From Treponema sp. (GTDB taxonomy: Bacteria; Spirochaetota; Spirochaetia; Treponematales; Rectinemataceae), in the NCBI GenBank assembly GCA_017849315.1, contig JAFIHQ010000053.1:1-6675 (forward strand): a DNA stretch of 6,675 nt, in the 5' to 3' direction. Shown here one piece after another: positions 1 to 6,396 of this stretch. A program made the translations under genes and the position numbers. Below the pieces are notes generated by a model. It did not search any database. It saw nothing but the letters and a program-made list of their open reading frames with translations, and was not told the origin of the DNA. Each line of letters begins with the position of its first letter. The stretch's first letter is position 1.

Positions 1-55
1 AAATGAAGAGCTACAAGAGGGTGTAATTCGAAGTTGCATTTAAAGTTGTAGTTGT

Positions 56-84
56 AAAAAAGCCCCGGATTCCGGGGCTTTTTT
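56..84. terminator. Bidirectional rho-independent terminator
   Basis: A GC-rich inverted repeat pairs 62-68 (gccccgg) with 72-78 (ccggggc) around a 3-nt loop. It is flanked by six A (56-61) and six T (79-84), so it gives a stem plus U-tract in both directions. On the minus strand it lies about 40 bp past the HU stop codon and should end that transcript. On the plus strand it would end whatever gene enters from the left edge. Structure and tracts are directly visible; function is inferred from the classic form. Confidence 0.93.
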
Positions 85-123
85 GATAAATGACAAATCC
101 TTGTCTTCTGGTATGCCGTAGCT

Positions 124-426
124 CTACTTTGAGCCCAAGATGCCTTCCTTGCAAGCTTTGGAAACGGTGAATTTGACGGCGGTCTTGGCGGGAATCTTGA
201 TAGCCTCGCCCGTGGCCGGGTTGCGTCCCATTCTGGCTTTTCGTTTTGTAAGTTTAAGAATGCCAAAACCAGTAAGAGTAAACTTCTTGTTTTTCTTCAC
301 TTCCTTGTAGGCCATTTCGGACAGTGCATCGAGAAACGCCTTTACTTCCTTTTTCGTTAATGAGGTCTTTTCCGCAAGCGCGGTGACTAGCTGAGCTTTT
401 GTCATCGCTGATCCATTCGATGCCAT
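124..426 (-). CDS. HU-family DNA-binding protein
   Basis: This 100-residue protein belongs to the HU/IHF family: small basic nucleoid proteins that act as dimers, bind DNA with little sequence preference and bend it. Residues 8-50 form the helical dimerisation part. Residues 51-83 carry the beta-arm with the family signature, including GFG at 53-55, the basic run KRKAR at 61-65, and GRNPATGE at 67-74, where Pro70 matches the DNA-intercalating proline of HU. It is somewhat longer than the usual 90 or so residues, mostly from a seven-residue N-terminal extension (MASNGSA) before the usual MTKAQLV opening. The first ATG is preferred because AAAGGAG sits 6 nt upstream, while the internal Met8 has no good ribosome site. 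It is a single gene with its own promoter and terminator, divergent from tyrS. Whether it is HU or an IHF-like or specialised paralogue cannot be decided from sequence alone. Confidence 0.95.
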   Translation of the reverse strand: MASNGSAMTKAQLVTALAEKTSLTKKEVKAFLDALSEMAYKEVKKNKKFTLTGFGILKLTKRKARMGRNPATGEAIKIPAKTAVKFTVSKACKEGILGSK

Positions 427-432
427 GTTCTT

Positions 433-439
433 CTCCTTT
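433..439 (-). promoter_or_regulatory. Ribosome binding site of the HU gene
   Basis: On the minus strand AAAGGAG is followed by a 6-nt spacer and the ATG at 426-424. This decides the start in favour of the longer, 100-residue form over the internal Met8. Confidence 0.8.
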
Positions 440-523
440 GAAATATAGAGCCTTTGAGGTAACTTCAGTGGCTTCTTGCAGGCACAAAATGCGCTATTGC
501 CAATGTTTAGCCTCTAATAATAT

Positions 524-532
524 ATAATACCA
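524..532 (-). promoter_or_regulatory. Probable extended -10 promoter for the HU gene
   Basis: Reading the minus strand, TG (532-531), one base and TATTAT (529-524) form an extended -10 element. The best -35 candidate, TTGTAC at 554-549, is 19 bp away. That is wider than the usual 17 bp but tolerable with an extended -10. Transcription would start near 517, giving a leader of about 90 nt before the HU ATG. No convincing structured element was seen in that leader. The motif is visible; its activity is inferred. Confidence 0.45.
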
Positions 533-592
533 CACTGTCGGAAAAAAGGTACAATAATAATGGTAAATGTTTGAAAAGATTGGTTTTACATA

Positions 593-622
593 TTGAGAAA
601 CGCCTCAAAACCTCTATATACT
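593..622 (+). promoter_or_regulatory. Probable sigma70-type promoter for tyrS
   Basis: TTGAGA at 593-598 and TATACT at 617-622 are separated by 18 bp. A shifted -10, TATATA at 615-620, gives 16 bp. Transcription would start near 629, leaving a leader of about 25 nt that holds the GAGGAG ribosome site (643-648) 5 nt before the ATG. The short leader leaves no room for a T-box or other long tRNA-sensing leader, so tyrS looks constitutively expressed here. Confidence 0.55.
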
Positions 623-653
623 GACGCAAGACTTGAAAATTTGAGGAGTCCAC

Positions 654-1883
654 ATGAATAAGGCGCTGGAAACATTGAGCGAACGAGGTTTTATTCAGCA
701 ATGCACAGATATTGAAGGGCTTTCCAAATTGATGGACAACGGGCCCATGACTTTTTACATAGGCTGCGATCCGACTGGCCCATCTCTCCATATTGGACAC
801 ATGGTGCCATTTTTTGCTCTTAAACATTTGCGTGATGCCGGTCATATTGGCATCGCCCTCTTGGGTGGGGGTACTGCACGAATTGGGGACCCCTCCGGCA
901 AGAGTGAAATGCGGAAAATCATTTCATATGAAGCCATAGACGAGAATACCAAGCGCTTCGAATCCCAGCTGGACAAGTTTGTTGGGTTTGATGGCAAAAC
1001 CTCGTTTACGGTCAATAACAAAGATTGGTTAGCGAATCTCAACTACATTGAGTTCTTGCGGGACATTGGAAAGCACTTTTCGGTCAATCGGATGCTCTCG
1101 TTTGAAACCTATAAACAGCGTATGGAAACGGGCCTGTCGTTCATTGAGTTTAACTATCAACTTCTACAATCGTACGACTTCCTGCAGCTTTATCAACGAT
1201 ATGGTTGCCGATTACAGATTGGCGGTGACGACCAGTGGGGCAACATTGTGGCCGGAATTGAGCTCATCAGGAGAATAGAGGGCGTGGAATGTTATGGTCT
1301 GACATTCCCTCTTGTCATGACCAGCGATGGCAAAAAGATGGGGAAGACAGAAAAAGGCGCCTTGTTCTTGGATCCCGAAATGACAAGTCCTTACGAGTTT
1401 TTCCAGTACTGGCGAAATGTCTCGGATGCAGATGTAGAACGATTCTTGCTGATGTTCACATTCCTACCGACAGAAGAGTGCAGAAAACTCACCTCAGATA
1501 GCGACTCCGCAGCCATAAACAAGGCCAAAGAGCGGCTTGCGTGGGAAGTCACTGCGCTCATTCACGGAAAAGAAGAGGCAGATAAGGCCTTGGCTGCGGC
1601 CCGGGCAGCGTTTGGCGGGGGAGGCTCAAAGGAAGAGATCCCGACAATCGTTATTCCAAAATCGAAACTTGCAGCAGGTATGCCCGTTCTTGCACTCTTC
1701 GTCGAAGCTGGATTGGCCAGTTCAAAAAGCGAGGCCAGACGTCTCGTGCAACAGGGTGGAGCATCAATCAACGGAGAGCGGGTGGCCGACGAAAACATGC
1801 TTGTCCGGGAAGAGAACCTCAGCAGTGGAGAAATGCTCTTGCGGGCAGGCAAGAAACACGTTTGCCGCGTAACCACCGAATAA
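654..1883 (+). CDS. tyrS: Tyrosyl-tRNA synthetase
   Basis: This cytosolic class I aminoacyl-tRNA synthetase charges tRNA-Tyr with tyrosine using ATP. It has 409 residues, a usual length for bacterial TyrRS. The Rossmann catalytic domain fills about residues 1-240. YIGCDPTGPSLHIGHM at 35-50 holds the tyrosine-pocket Tyr and Asp and the HIGH motif (46-49). GGGTARIGDPSG lies at 71-82. The tyrosine-binding stretch with YQLLQSYDF (168-176) and QIGGDDQWGN (188-197) follows. The KMSKS loop is the KMGKT variant at 228-232, close to the KFGKT of E. coli TyrRS. The anticodon-binding helical part is followed by an S4 RNA-binding domain at about 340-405, with SKSEARRLVQQGGASING at 357-374. The start is the ATG preceded by GAGGAG at 5-nt spacing. 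The gene stands alone, divergent from HU and convergent with the phosphorylase gene. No catalytic residue appears missing. Confidence 0.98.
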   Translation: MNKALETLSERGFIQQCTDIEGLSKLMDNGPMTFYIGCDPTGPSLHIGHMVPFFALKHLRDAGHIGIALLGGGTARIGDPSGKSEMRKIISYEAIDENTKRFESQLDKFVGFDGKTSFTVNNKDWLANLNYIEFLRDIGKHFSVNRMLSFETYKQRMETGLSFIEFNYQLLQSYDFLQLYQRYGCRLQIGGDDQWGNIVAGIELIRRIEGVECYGLTFPLVMTSDGKKMGKTEKGALFLDPEMTSPYEFFQYWRNVSDADVERFLLMFTFLPTEECRKLTSDSDSAAINKAKERLAWEVTALIHGKEEADKALAAARAAFGGGGSKEEIPTIVIPKSKLAAGMPVLALFVEAGLASSKSEARRLVQQGGASINGERVADENMLVREENLSSGEMLLRAGKKHVCRVTTE

Positions 1884-1884
1884 C

Positions 1885-1913
1885 CTTTATGGGGACATAT
1901 GGTCCCCATAAAG
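1885..1913. terminator. Shared hairpin between convergent tyrS and deoD
   Basis: A perfect 12-bp inverted repeat pairs 1885-1896 (ctttatggggac) with 1902-1913 (gtccccataaag) around a 5-nt loop. It occupies most of the 35-bp gap between the tyrS stop (1881-1883) and the deoD stop (1919-1921). Position suggests a terminator used from both sides. Neither strand has a clear run of T after the stem, so it is not a textbook intrinsic terminator. It could instead stabilise 3' ends or work with Rho. Confidence 0.6.
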
Positions 1914-1918
1914 AGAGC

Positions 1919-2680
1919 CTAAGCGAGCTCGAGTGCTACGTCGAACATTGCGTTGAGCGCCGTCTGTCTTTCCTGCGGAGTCATTTCTGCGCCTGTTATG
2001 TTTGAATCGGAACAGGTTAGGAGCGTGAGGGCCTTCTTATCAAGATAGGCGGCATTGCAATAAAGCGCATAGCATTCCATGTCTGTGGCCTTGCAACCCA
2101 TTCTTGCCCACTTTTTCCAACCCTCCTCCGGAGGCAGAGCGCTGTACAAAGAAAACGTGTCTGACGAGAAGATTGGGCCAACCCAGAATCGCGTACTGTG
2201 TGCCCGTGCTACATTTACTGCTTTTTCCAGGAGCTCAAAATCTGCACAGGGAGAAAACGTACCTTCCAGACGGTATTGGAGAGCATAATTGGAGTCAGTA
2301 GAAGCTGACATTGCGATAACCAGGTCTCCGACTTGGATTTCCGGCGCAAGACCCCCACAGGTGCCTATCCGAACTATGCTCTCGACACCATAGAAAGCGA
2401 ACAACTCATACGAATAAATCCCCATAGAAGGGGCTCCCATCCCGGAACCCATTACGGTCACCTTTCGGCCCTTGTAGGTTCCTGTGTAGCCGTACATGTT
2501 CCTGACATCATTGACCTTTTGAACATCCGTTAAGCGTGTTTCTGCAATGTGTTTCGCCCGTAAAGGATCCCCAGGCATGAGAACAAACGGAGCGATTTCT
2601 CCAGGCTTCGCGCTGTTGTGTGGTGTTCCATGCGCTGCGTATCCCGTCATGTCGTGTAAAGAATTCTGTAAAGAATTCAT
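1919..2680 (-). CDS. deoD: Purine nucleoside phosphorylase, DeoD type
   Basis: This 253-residue member of the PNP/UDP phosphorylase family splits purine (deoxy)ribonucleosides with phosphate into base and (deoxy)ribose-1-phosphate in the cytosol. It resembles the hexameric E. coli enzyme. TPH at 19-21 supplies the His contributed to the neighbouring subunit, and MPGDPLRAK at 35-43 holds phosphate-site Gly37 and Arg41. NDVRNM at 57-62 holds Arg60. VRIGTCGG at 103-110 holds Arg104 and Thr107. DMECY at 200-204 holds the ribose-binding Glu202. SD at 224-225 holds the Asp225 that protonates the purine, and ERQT at 237-240 holds Arg238. The Asp favours purine over uridine phosphorylase. Asp200 replaces a Glu of the E. 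coli enzyme, and the N-terminus is about 16 residues longer. The first ATG is chosen because AGGAGG lies 4 nt upstream. It is the last gene of the transporter operon, which suggests it works on imported nucleosides. Confidence 0.95.
   Translation of the reverse strand: MNSLQNSLHDMTGYAAHGTPHNSAKPGEIAPFVLMPGDPLRAKHIAETRLTDVQKVNDVRNMYGYTGTYKGRKVTVMGSGMGAPSMGIYSYELFAFYGVESIVRIGTCGGLAPEIQVGDLVIAMSASTDSNYALQYRLEGTFSPCADFELLEKAVNVARAHSTRFWVGPIFSSDTFSLYSALPPEEGWKKWARMGCKATDMECYALYCNAAYLDKKALTLLTCSDSNITGAEMTPQERQTALNAMFDVALELA
2655..2678. repeat. 12-bp perfect tandem duplication inside the deoD start
   Basis: The unit tgtaaagaattc occurs twice in a row (2655-2666 and 2667-2678). On the coding strand it begins at the last base of the ATG and encodes NSLQ then NSLH, residues 2-9 of the phosphorylase. 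Because the unit is a multiple of three, the frame is kept. The two gaattc halves (2661-2666, 2673-2678) are self-complementary and can pair with each other around a 6-nt loop, placing a short hairpin at the start codon. Confidence 0.9.
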
Positions 2681-2684
2681 GGTT

Positions 2685-2690
2685 CCTCCT
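2685..2690 (-). promoter_or_regulatory. Ribosome binding site of deoD
   Basis: A full AGGAGG lies on the minus strand with a 4-nt spacer to the ATG at 2680-2678, inside the 24-bp gap after the upstream permease stop. It fixes the start at the extended N-terminus; the next in-frame Met (residue 11) has no ribosome site of its own. The spacer is slightly short. Confidence 0.8.
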
Positions 2691-2704
2691 AAAGTTTGTT
2701 TGGA

Positions 2705-3607
2705 TCAACTGCCACCGCGTTCATAAGGTTGGCCAGAAGCTCTTGGGGCATAGTCTCGGCCCGAAAATACCACCAGTGTGACAAGAGTAATTATGTAAGG
2801 CAAAACGCTAAAGAATTCAGAGGGCAAAAACCGCAGGCTTTCGATATTCACCATATAGATCGCTAAGGCAACAGCCGTGCCAAAAAGCATCGATGCTGCT
2901 GAAACTCCGAGCGGTTTCCATCGTCCAAACGATACCGCTGCAAGCGCTATATATCCTGCACCATTGATGGTGTTGACGGTATATTGAATAGTCTCTGTAA
3001 GGACCAAACAACCTCCAGCAAGGCCAGCCAGCCCTCCGGACAGAAGCACAGCGACATAGCGCATCTTTTGAACATTGATACCAGCTGACGCGGCTGCCTG
3101 TGGGTGTTCTCCGCAGGCACGAAGTCGCAGACCAACTGGCCGCTTGTAGAGTACGTACCAGGCAACTATGACAATTGCAAGCGCAATCCAGGCCGTCGGG
3201 TAGATTCCTGAAAAACCAGGCATCATACCCAGACGGAACGGTGCAGTTCTTTCCATCTTGAAAAAGACTTGAGATAAGAACGTTGTTCCACCTGTCGCCA
3301 GCAGGTTTATTCCGGTACCTGAAATGACCTGATCTGCATTGAGAGTGATGGAAGCGAAGGCGTGAATTATCGAAACGACGAAGCCTGCAACGAAGGCAGC
3401 AATGAGAGCAATCCAGATTGAAAGCGGCGTCAGAGGTTCCAGGAAATAATGCACAGTCGCTGCAGTAAACGCGCCAATACTCATAAGGCCTTCCAGAGCG
3501 ATATTCACAACACCAGATCGCTCACAGATCATCCCACCCACCGCCGTAATCAGGATAGGTGCGACAATCATCAAGACAGAAGGAATCATTGTTGCAAAAC
3601 TACCCAT
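2705..3607 (-). CDS. Nucleoside ABC transporter permease, second subunit (NupQ/RnsD-like)
   Basis: This 300-residue inner-membrane permease is of the BPD_transp_2 family, the type paired with BMP-like nucleoside-binding proteins. It is strongly hydrophobic, with about eight or nine likely membrane segments, roughly at 8-27, 35-54, 63-84, 136-154, 184-204, 235-255 and 265-282 plus less clear ones. Family marks are NIALEG at 35-40, ADQVISGTGINLLA at 91-104 and the cytoplasmic coupling stretch GEHPQAAASAGI at 166-177, which should contact the ATPase. The length is typical of the shorter, second permease of these transporters. The ATG at 3607-3605 overlaps the end of the preceding permease gene by 8 nt, in a different frame, with only a weak GGGGGA ribosome site about 10 nt upstream, so translational coupling is likely. 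Substrate (purine or broad nucleoside) is inferred from neighbours. Confidence 0.93.
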   Translation of the reverse strand: MGSFATMIPSVLMIVAPILITAVGGMICERSGVVNIALEGLMSIGAFTAATVHYFLEPLTPLSIWIALIAAFVAGFVVSIIHAFASITLNADQVISGTGINLLATGGTTFLSQVFFKMERTAPFRLGMMPGFSGIYPTAWIALAIVIVAWYVLYKRPVGLRLRACGEHPQAAASAGINVQKMRYVAVLLSGGLAGLAGGCLVLTETIQYTVNTINGAGYIALAAVSFGRWKPLGVSAASMLFGTAVALAIYMVNIESLRFLPSEFFSVLPYIITLVTLVVFSGRDYAPRASGQPYERGGS

Positions 3608-4802
3608 TGTGTTTTTGTCCCCCGTTTCCTGAATTCAGCGAATCCTCCGACGAAGACGCACCTGAAGCTGTCTGAATCTCCATGCGCATTCTAACTTTGT
3701 TTTTCGCCCGCCATGCCAAGAAGAGTTTTGCACCTGCACGCAAAGAAATGAGTACAACGACGAGGCCGGATATAATCCACGTGATTTCTTTTGGGATTTG
3801 TCTGGATTGCATGAGAGGTTGGGCTGAGGCCAGCATGCCGAAAAGAAGGCCGGCCAAGAAAGTGCCTAAGCCGGTATTGTTGCCCACGAGAGCGGCTGCT
3901 ATGCCGTTGAATCCGTAGTTATCCAGTCCTGCAAGAACACGCCCGTATGAAAATGAACCGAGCGCCACAATTGCTCCCGCGAGGCCGGCAAAAATGCCCG
4001 CAAAAATCATTGAAATTGAAATTCTGCTAGTGACTTTAATACCCGAGCACCTTGCGGCCTCTTTATTGTAGCCAGTTGCCCGCAATTCAAAACCCAGTTT
4101 TGTTTTTTCGATAATAAACCAATATAAGACGCAGCAGAGGATGGTAACCCAAAAGCCTATATTTAGCCGCGAGTCGTTTGTTAACGATTGTAACACGTTA
4201 CTTGTAAGCATTGCAGTTGCGGGAAAACTTGGGGTCTTGTAGGTATTAGAGCCGGGGATTTGCATTGTCGCCCAACGTGACAGAAAAAAGGCTATATAAT
4301 TCAACATAATGGTCGCAACAACTTCAGAGACTTCAAATCTCGCTTTCAGCCAACCAACAAGGCCACCAAATAGGGCACCGGCAATAGCCGCGGCAATCAA
4401 TGCGACAACCCAATGCAGAATCGGAATAGGCGGGAAATAGAGCGCAACAAATTGCGCAGCCGTAAGTCCGGCAATATATTGTCCCTCGGCGCCAATATTG
4501 AAAAGGCCAGTTCTTGCCGCAAACCCAAATGACAAACCACAGAGTATGAGCGGAAGGCTTGCGGTAAGCCACTCTCCGATATAGCGGGCATTCCAGGTGC
4601 CTCGCTCAATATCCAGTCCTGTAAGGGTTTGTAACATTGCAGAGTACATACCAGAGGGATTCTTGCCGACCAGGATAATCAACAGAGTTCCGAACAGAAG
4701 CCCAAGGAGAACCACAATAACGGAAACTGCATTGTCATTGGCAAGAAGGCTGTCGAGTTTGTCGGTTTTGCCTCTGTGGGCTGGTTCTTTTGTATGTTTC
4801 AT
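3600..4802 (-). CDS. Nucleoside ABC transporter permease, first subunit (NupP/RnsC-like)
   Basis: This 400-residue inner-membrane permease of the BPD_transp_2 family is the larger partner of the permease downstream. A charged N-terminus (1-23) leads to a first membrane segment at about 24-46. A periplasmic-looking loop and about eight further hydrophobic segments follow, ending near 355. Family marks are FNIGAEGQY at 101-109, FEVSEVVATIMLNYIA at 156-171 and the coupling-loop stretch GYNKEAARCSGI at 244-255. The end is a hydrophilic tail of about 35 residues, basic at first (NKVRMRM) and then rich in Ser, Gly and Asn, with no feature I can name. The start ATG has AAAGAG at 6-nt spacing and lies 23 bp after the ATPase stop. 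The stop TAG is embedded in the overlap with the next gene. The longer N-terminus and the ATPase-permease-permease order fit the PnrD/NupP/RnsC position. Confidence 0.93.
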   Translation of the reverse strand: MKHTKEPAHRGKTDKLDSLLANDNAVSVIVVLLGLLFGTLLIILVGKNPSGMYSAMLQTLTGLDIERGTWNARYIGEWLTASLPLILCGLSFGFAARTGLFNIGAEGQYIAGLTAAQFVALYFPPIPILHWVVALIAAAIAGALFGGLVGWLKARFEVSEVVATIMLNYIAFFLSRWATMQIPGSNTYKTPSFPATAMLTSNVLQSLTNDSRLNIGFWVTILCCVLYWFIIEKTKLGFELRATGYNKEAARCSGIKVTSRISISMIFAGIFAGLAGAIVALGSFSYGRVLAGLDNYGFNGIAAALVGNNTGLGTFLAGLLFGMLASAQPLMQSRQIPKEITWIISGLVVVLISLRAGAKLFLAWRAKNKVRMRMEIQTASGASSSEDSLNSGNGGQKHNG

Positions 4803-4817
4803 ACCATGCTCTTTGAA

Positions 4818-4833
4818 TTAGCTAGTTAGCTAG
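4818..4833. repeat. 8-bp perfect tandem duplication over the ATPase stop codon
   Basis: TTAGCTAG occurs twice in a row (4818-4825 and 4826-4833). On the coding strand the first copy read ends the ATPase (Pro-Ser-TAA) and the second copy follows the stop. The duplication lengthens the ATPase-to-permease gap from what would be 15 bp to 23 bp without altering either protein. Confidence 0.85.
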
Positions 4834-6394
4834 GGTTGGCCGGGGAGGTTGCCTTGCCTCCAAACTCGGAGGTGTGAAGACTTCGTAGTCCGGCCATCAT
4901 AGCACCGATTTCTCTTTCATCGGCTTGTTTTGCATCGACAATTCCTACCGCTTCCCCTTTGGAGATAGCTGCTATTCTGTCGCAAAGATTCATTATTTCG
5001 TCCAGTTCGAACGAAACAAGCAAAATGGCCCGACCTTTGTCGCGTTCCGCAATGATTCTTGAATGTATGTACTCGATCGCCCCAACATCCAGGCCTCGGG
5101 TGGGCTGTGATATCAGAAGCAACTCTGGGGACAAATCAATTTCGCGGGCGATAACCGCTTTTTGCTGATTACCTCCTGACATTTCACGGGCTTTGGTTTC
5201 AGGACCGCGTGCGGCTCTAATGTCAAACGTTTCAATAAGTCTTTGTGAATTCTGGCGAATAGCGCCGAAGTTGAGCAGGCCCCTTCTGGAGCAAAACGGC
5301 GGCTTGGCATATGTTTTGAGGATAAGGTTTTCGTCCAGACGGAAATCGAGAACAAGGCCGTGCTTCTGCCTGTCTTCGGGAACGTTACCAACGCCCATAC
5401 GAATTCTTTCGGCTATACTCTTGGATGTCACATCCTGACCATTAAGGAGTATTCTGCCGCTCTCTACATGCCTAAGACCAACAATGGCTTCGATCAGCTC
5501 GGATTGGCCATTTCCATCAACACCTGCAATTCCGACGATTTCTCCTTTTCTCACGTCCAAAGAAAAATTGTCTACTGCAGAAGAGCCTCTGGAATTCTTC
5601 ACACTGAGGTCTTGCAAGCTCAAAACTACTGGTCCGGGATGAGCTTCAGCCTTCTTAATCTGAAACTGGACTGCCCGTCCTACCATCATTGCAGCCATTT
5701 CGGATTCACTCGTTTTGTCCACGTCTACGGTGTCAATAACCTTGCCTCGACGCAAGATCGTACAACGCGATGCTACTTGTTTTATCTCCCGCAGTTTATG
5801 CGTGATAAGGATAATGGTTTTTCCCTCAGCCTTGAGCCGTGCAAGTATCGCCATAAGTTCGTCAATTTCCTGCGGTGTCAAAACCGCAGTAGGCTCGTCA
5901 AAGATGAGAATGTCCGCTTTTCGATACAAGATCTTGAGGATTTCCACCCTCTGTTGCATTCCAACGGTGATGTCCTCGATTACGGCCTGCGGATCGACCT
6001 CGAGACGGTACATGTTTGATAACCGTTCGACTTCTTTTTGAGCGGTCTTCAGATCGATATTCCCCAAGCGGTCGCGCGGCTCGTTGCCAAGGATGATATT
6101 CTCGGTAACAGTATAGTTATGTATCAGCTTAAAATGTTGGTGAACCATGCCTATACCGAGGGCTGTTGCGTGATTGGGGTCCTTTATGTGCACCTCTTTG
6201 CCACGCAAGAGGATCTTGCCTTCTTCAGGTGTATAGAGACCGAAGAGCACTGACATGAGCGTCGACTTTCCAGCGCCGTTTTCGCCAAGGATGGCATGGA
6301 TCTCGTTCTCTTGGACCCTCAGTGTAATATTATCATTTGCAATGATGCCGGGGAAAACCTTCGTTATCCCCAGCATCTCGATAGCATAGGCCAT
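4826..6394 (-). CDS. Nucleoside ABC transporter ATP-binding protein (NupO/RnsA-like)
   Basis: This 522-residue cytoplasmic ATPase has two fused nucleotide-binding domains, the usual form for BMP-type nucleoside and sugar-like importers. NBD1 (about 5-240) has Walker A GENGAGKST at 37-45, the Q-loop Gln86, Walker B ILIFDEPT at 162-169 with catalytic Glu167, and switch His199. Its signature is the degenerate VGMQQ at 144-148. NBD2 (about 255-505) has a normal signature SGGNQQK at 406-412 but a degenerate Walker A (GVDGNGQSE, 291-299). It also has Gln430 where a catalytic Glu is expected, and no switch His in SFELDE at 461-466. This asymmetry is characteristic of the family, so it is not decay. 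The ATG lies 2 nt after the binding-protein stop, with a weak GGATGA 6 nt upstream, so translation is probably coupled. It powers the two downstream permeases. Confidence 0.95.
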   Translation of the reverse strand: MAYAIEMLGITKVFPGIIANDNITLRVQENEIHAILGENGAGKSTLMSVLFGLYTPEEGKILLRGKEVHIKDPNHATALGIGMVHQHFKLIHNYTVTENIILGNEPRDRLGNIDLKTAQKEVERLSNMYRLEVDPQAVIEDITVGMQQRVEILKILYRKADILIFDEPTAVLTPQEIDELMAILARLKAEGKTIILITHKLREIKQVASRCTILRRGKVIDTVDVDKTSESEMAAMMVGRAVQFQIKKAEAHPGPVVLSLQDLSVKNSRGSSAVDNFSLDVRKGEIVGIAGVDGNGQSELIEAIVGLRHVESGRILLNGQDVTSKSIAERIRMGVGNVPEDRQKHGLVLDFRLDENLILKTYAKPPFCSRRGLLNFGAIRQNSQRLIETFDIRAARGPETKAREMSGGNQQKAVIAREIDLSPELLLISQPTRGLDVGAIEYIHSRIIAERDKGRAILLVSFELDEIMNLCDRIAAISKGEAVGIVDAKQADEREIGAMMAGLRSLHTSEFGGKATSPANPS

Positions 6395-6396
6395 CG

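Noticed and set aside
1..55. Possible C-terminal end of a plus-strand gene at the left edge (frames ending in TAA at 24-26 or 41-43)
   Set aside because: Only 7 to 13 codons are visible and neither frame can be preferred, so no gene can be supported. The terminator that follows would suit such a gene.
603..646. CCTCAAA (603-609) is complementary to TTTGAGG (640-646) at the tyrS ribosome site, a possible sequestering hairpin
   Set aside because: The likely transcription start near 629 leaves the upstream half out of the mRNA, and no good promoter further upstream was seen.
427..653. T-box, riboswitch or small RNA in the divergent intergenic region
   Set aside because: No conserved T-box or riboswitch core, no stem with a U-tract and no room in the tyrS leader; only the two promoters are supportable.
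5360..6019. A 219-codon open frame antisense to the ATPase gene
   Set aside because: It lies wholly within a well-supported gene on the other strand, has no recognisable motif and a composition typical of a shadow frame.
4826..6394. Degenerate second ATPase domain as a sign of pseudogenisation
   Set aside because: The loss of Walker A Lys and catalytic Glu in NBD2 is normal for this transporter family, and the frame is intact over its full length.
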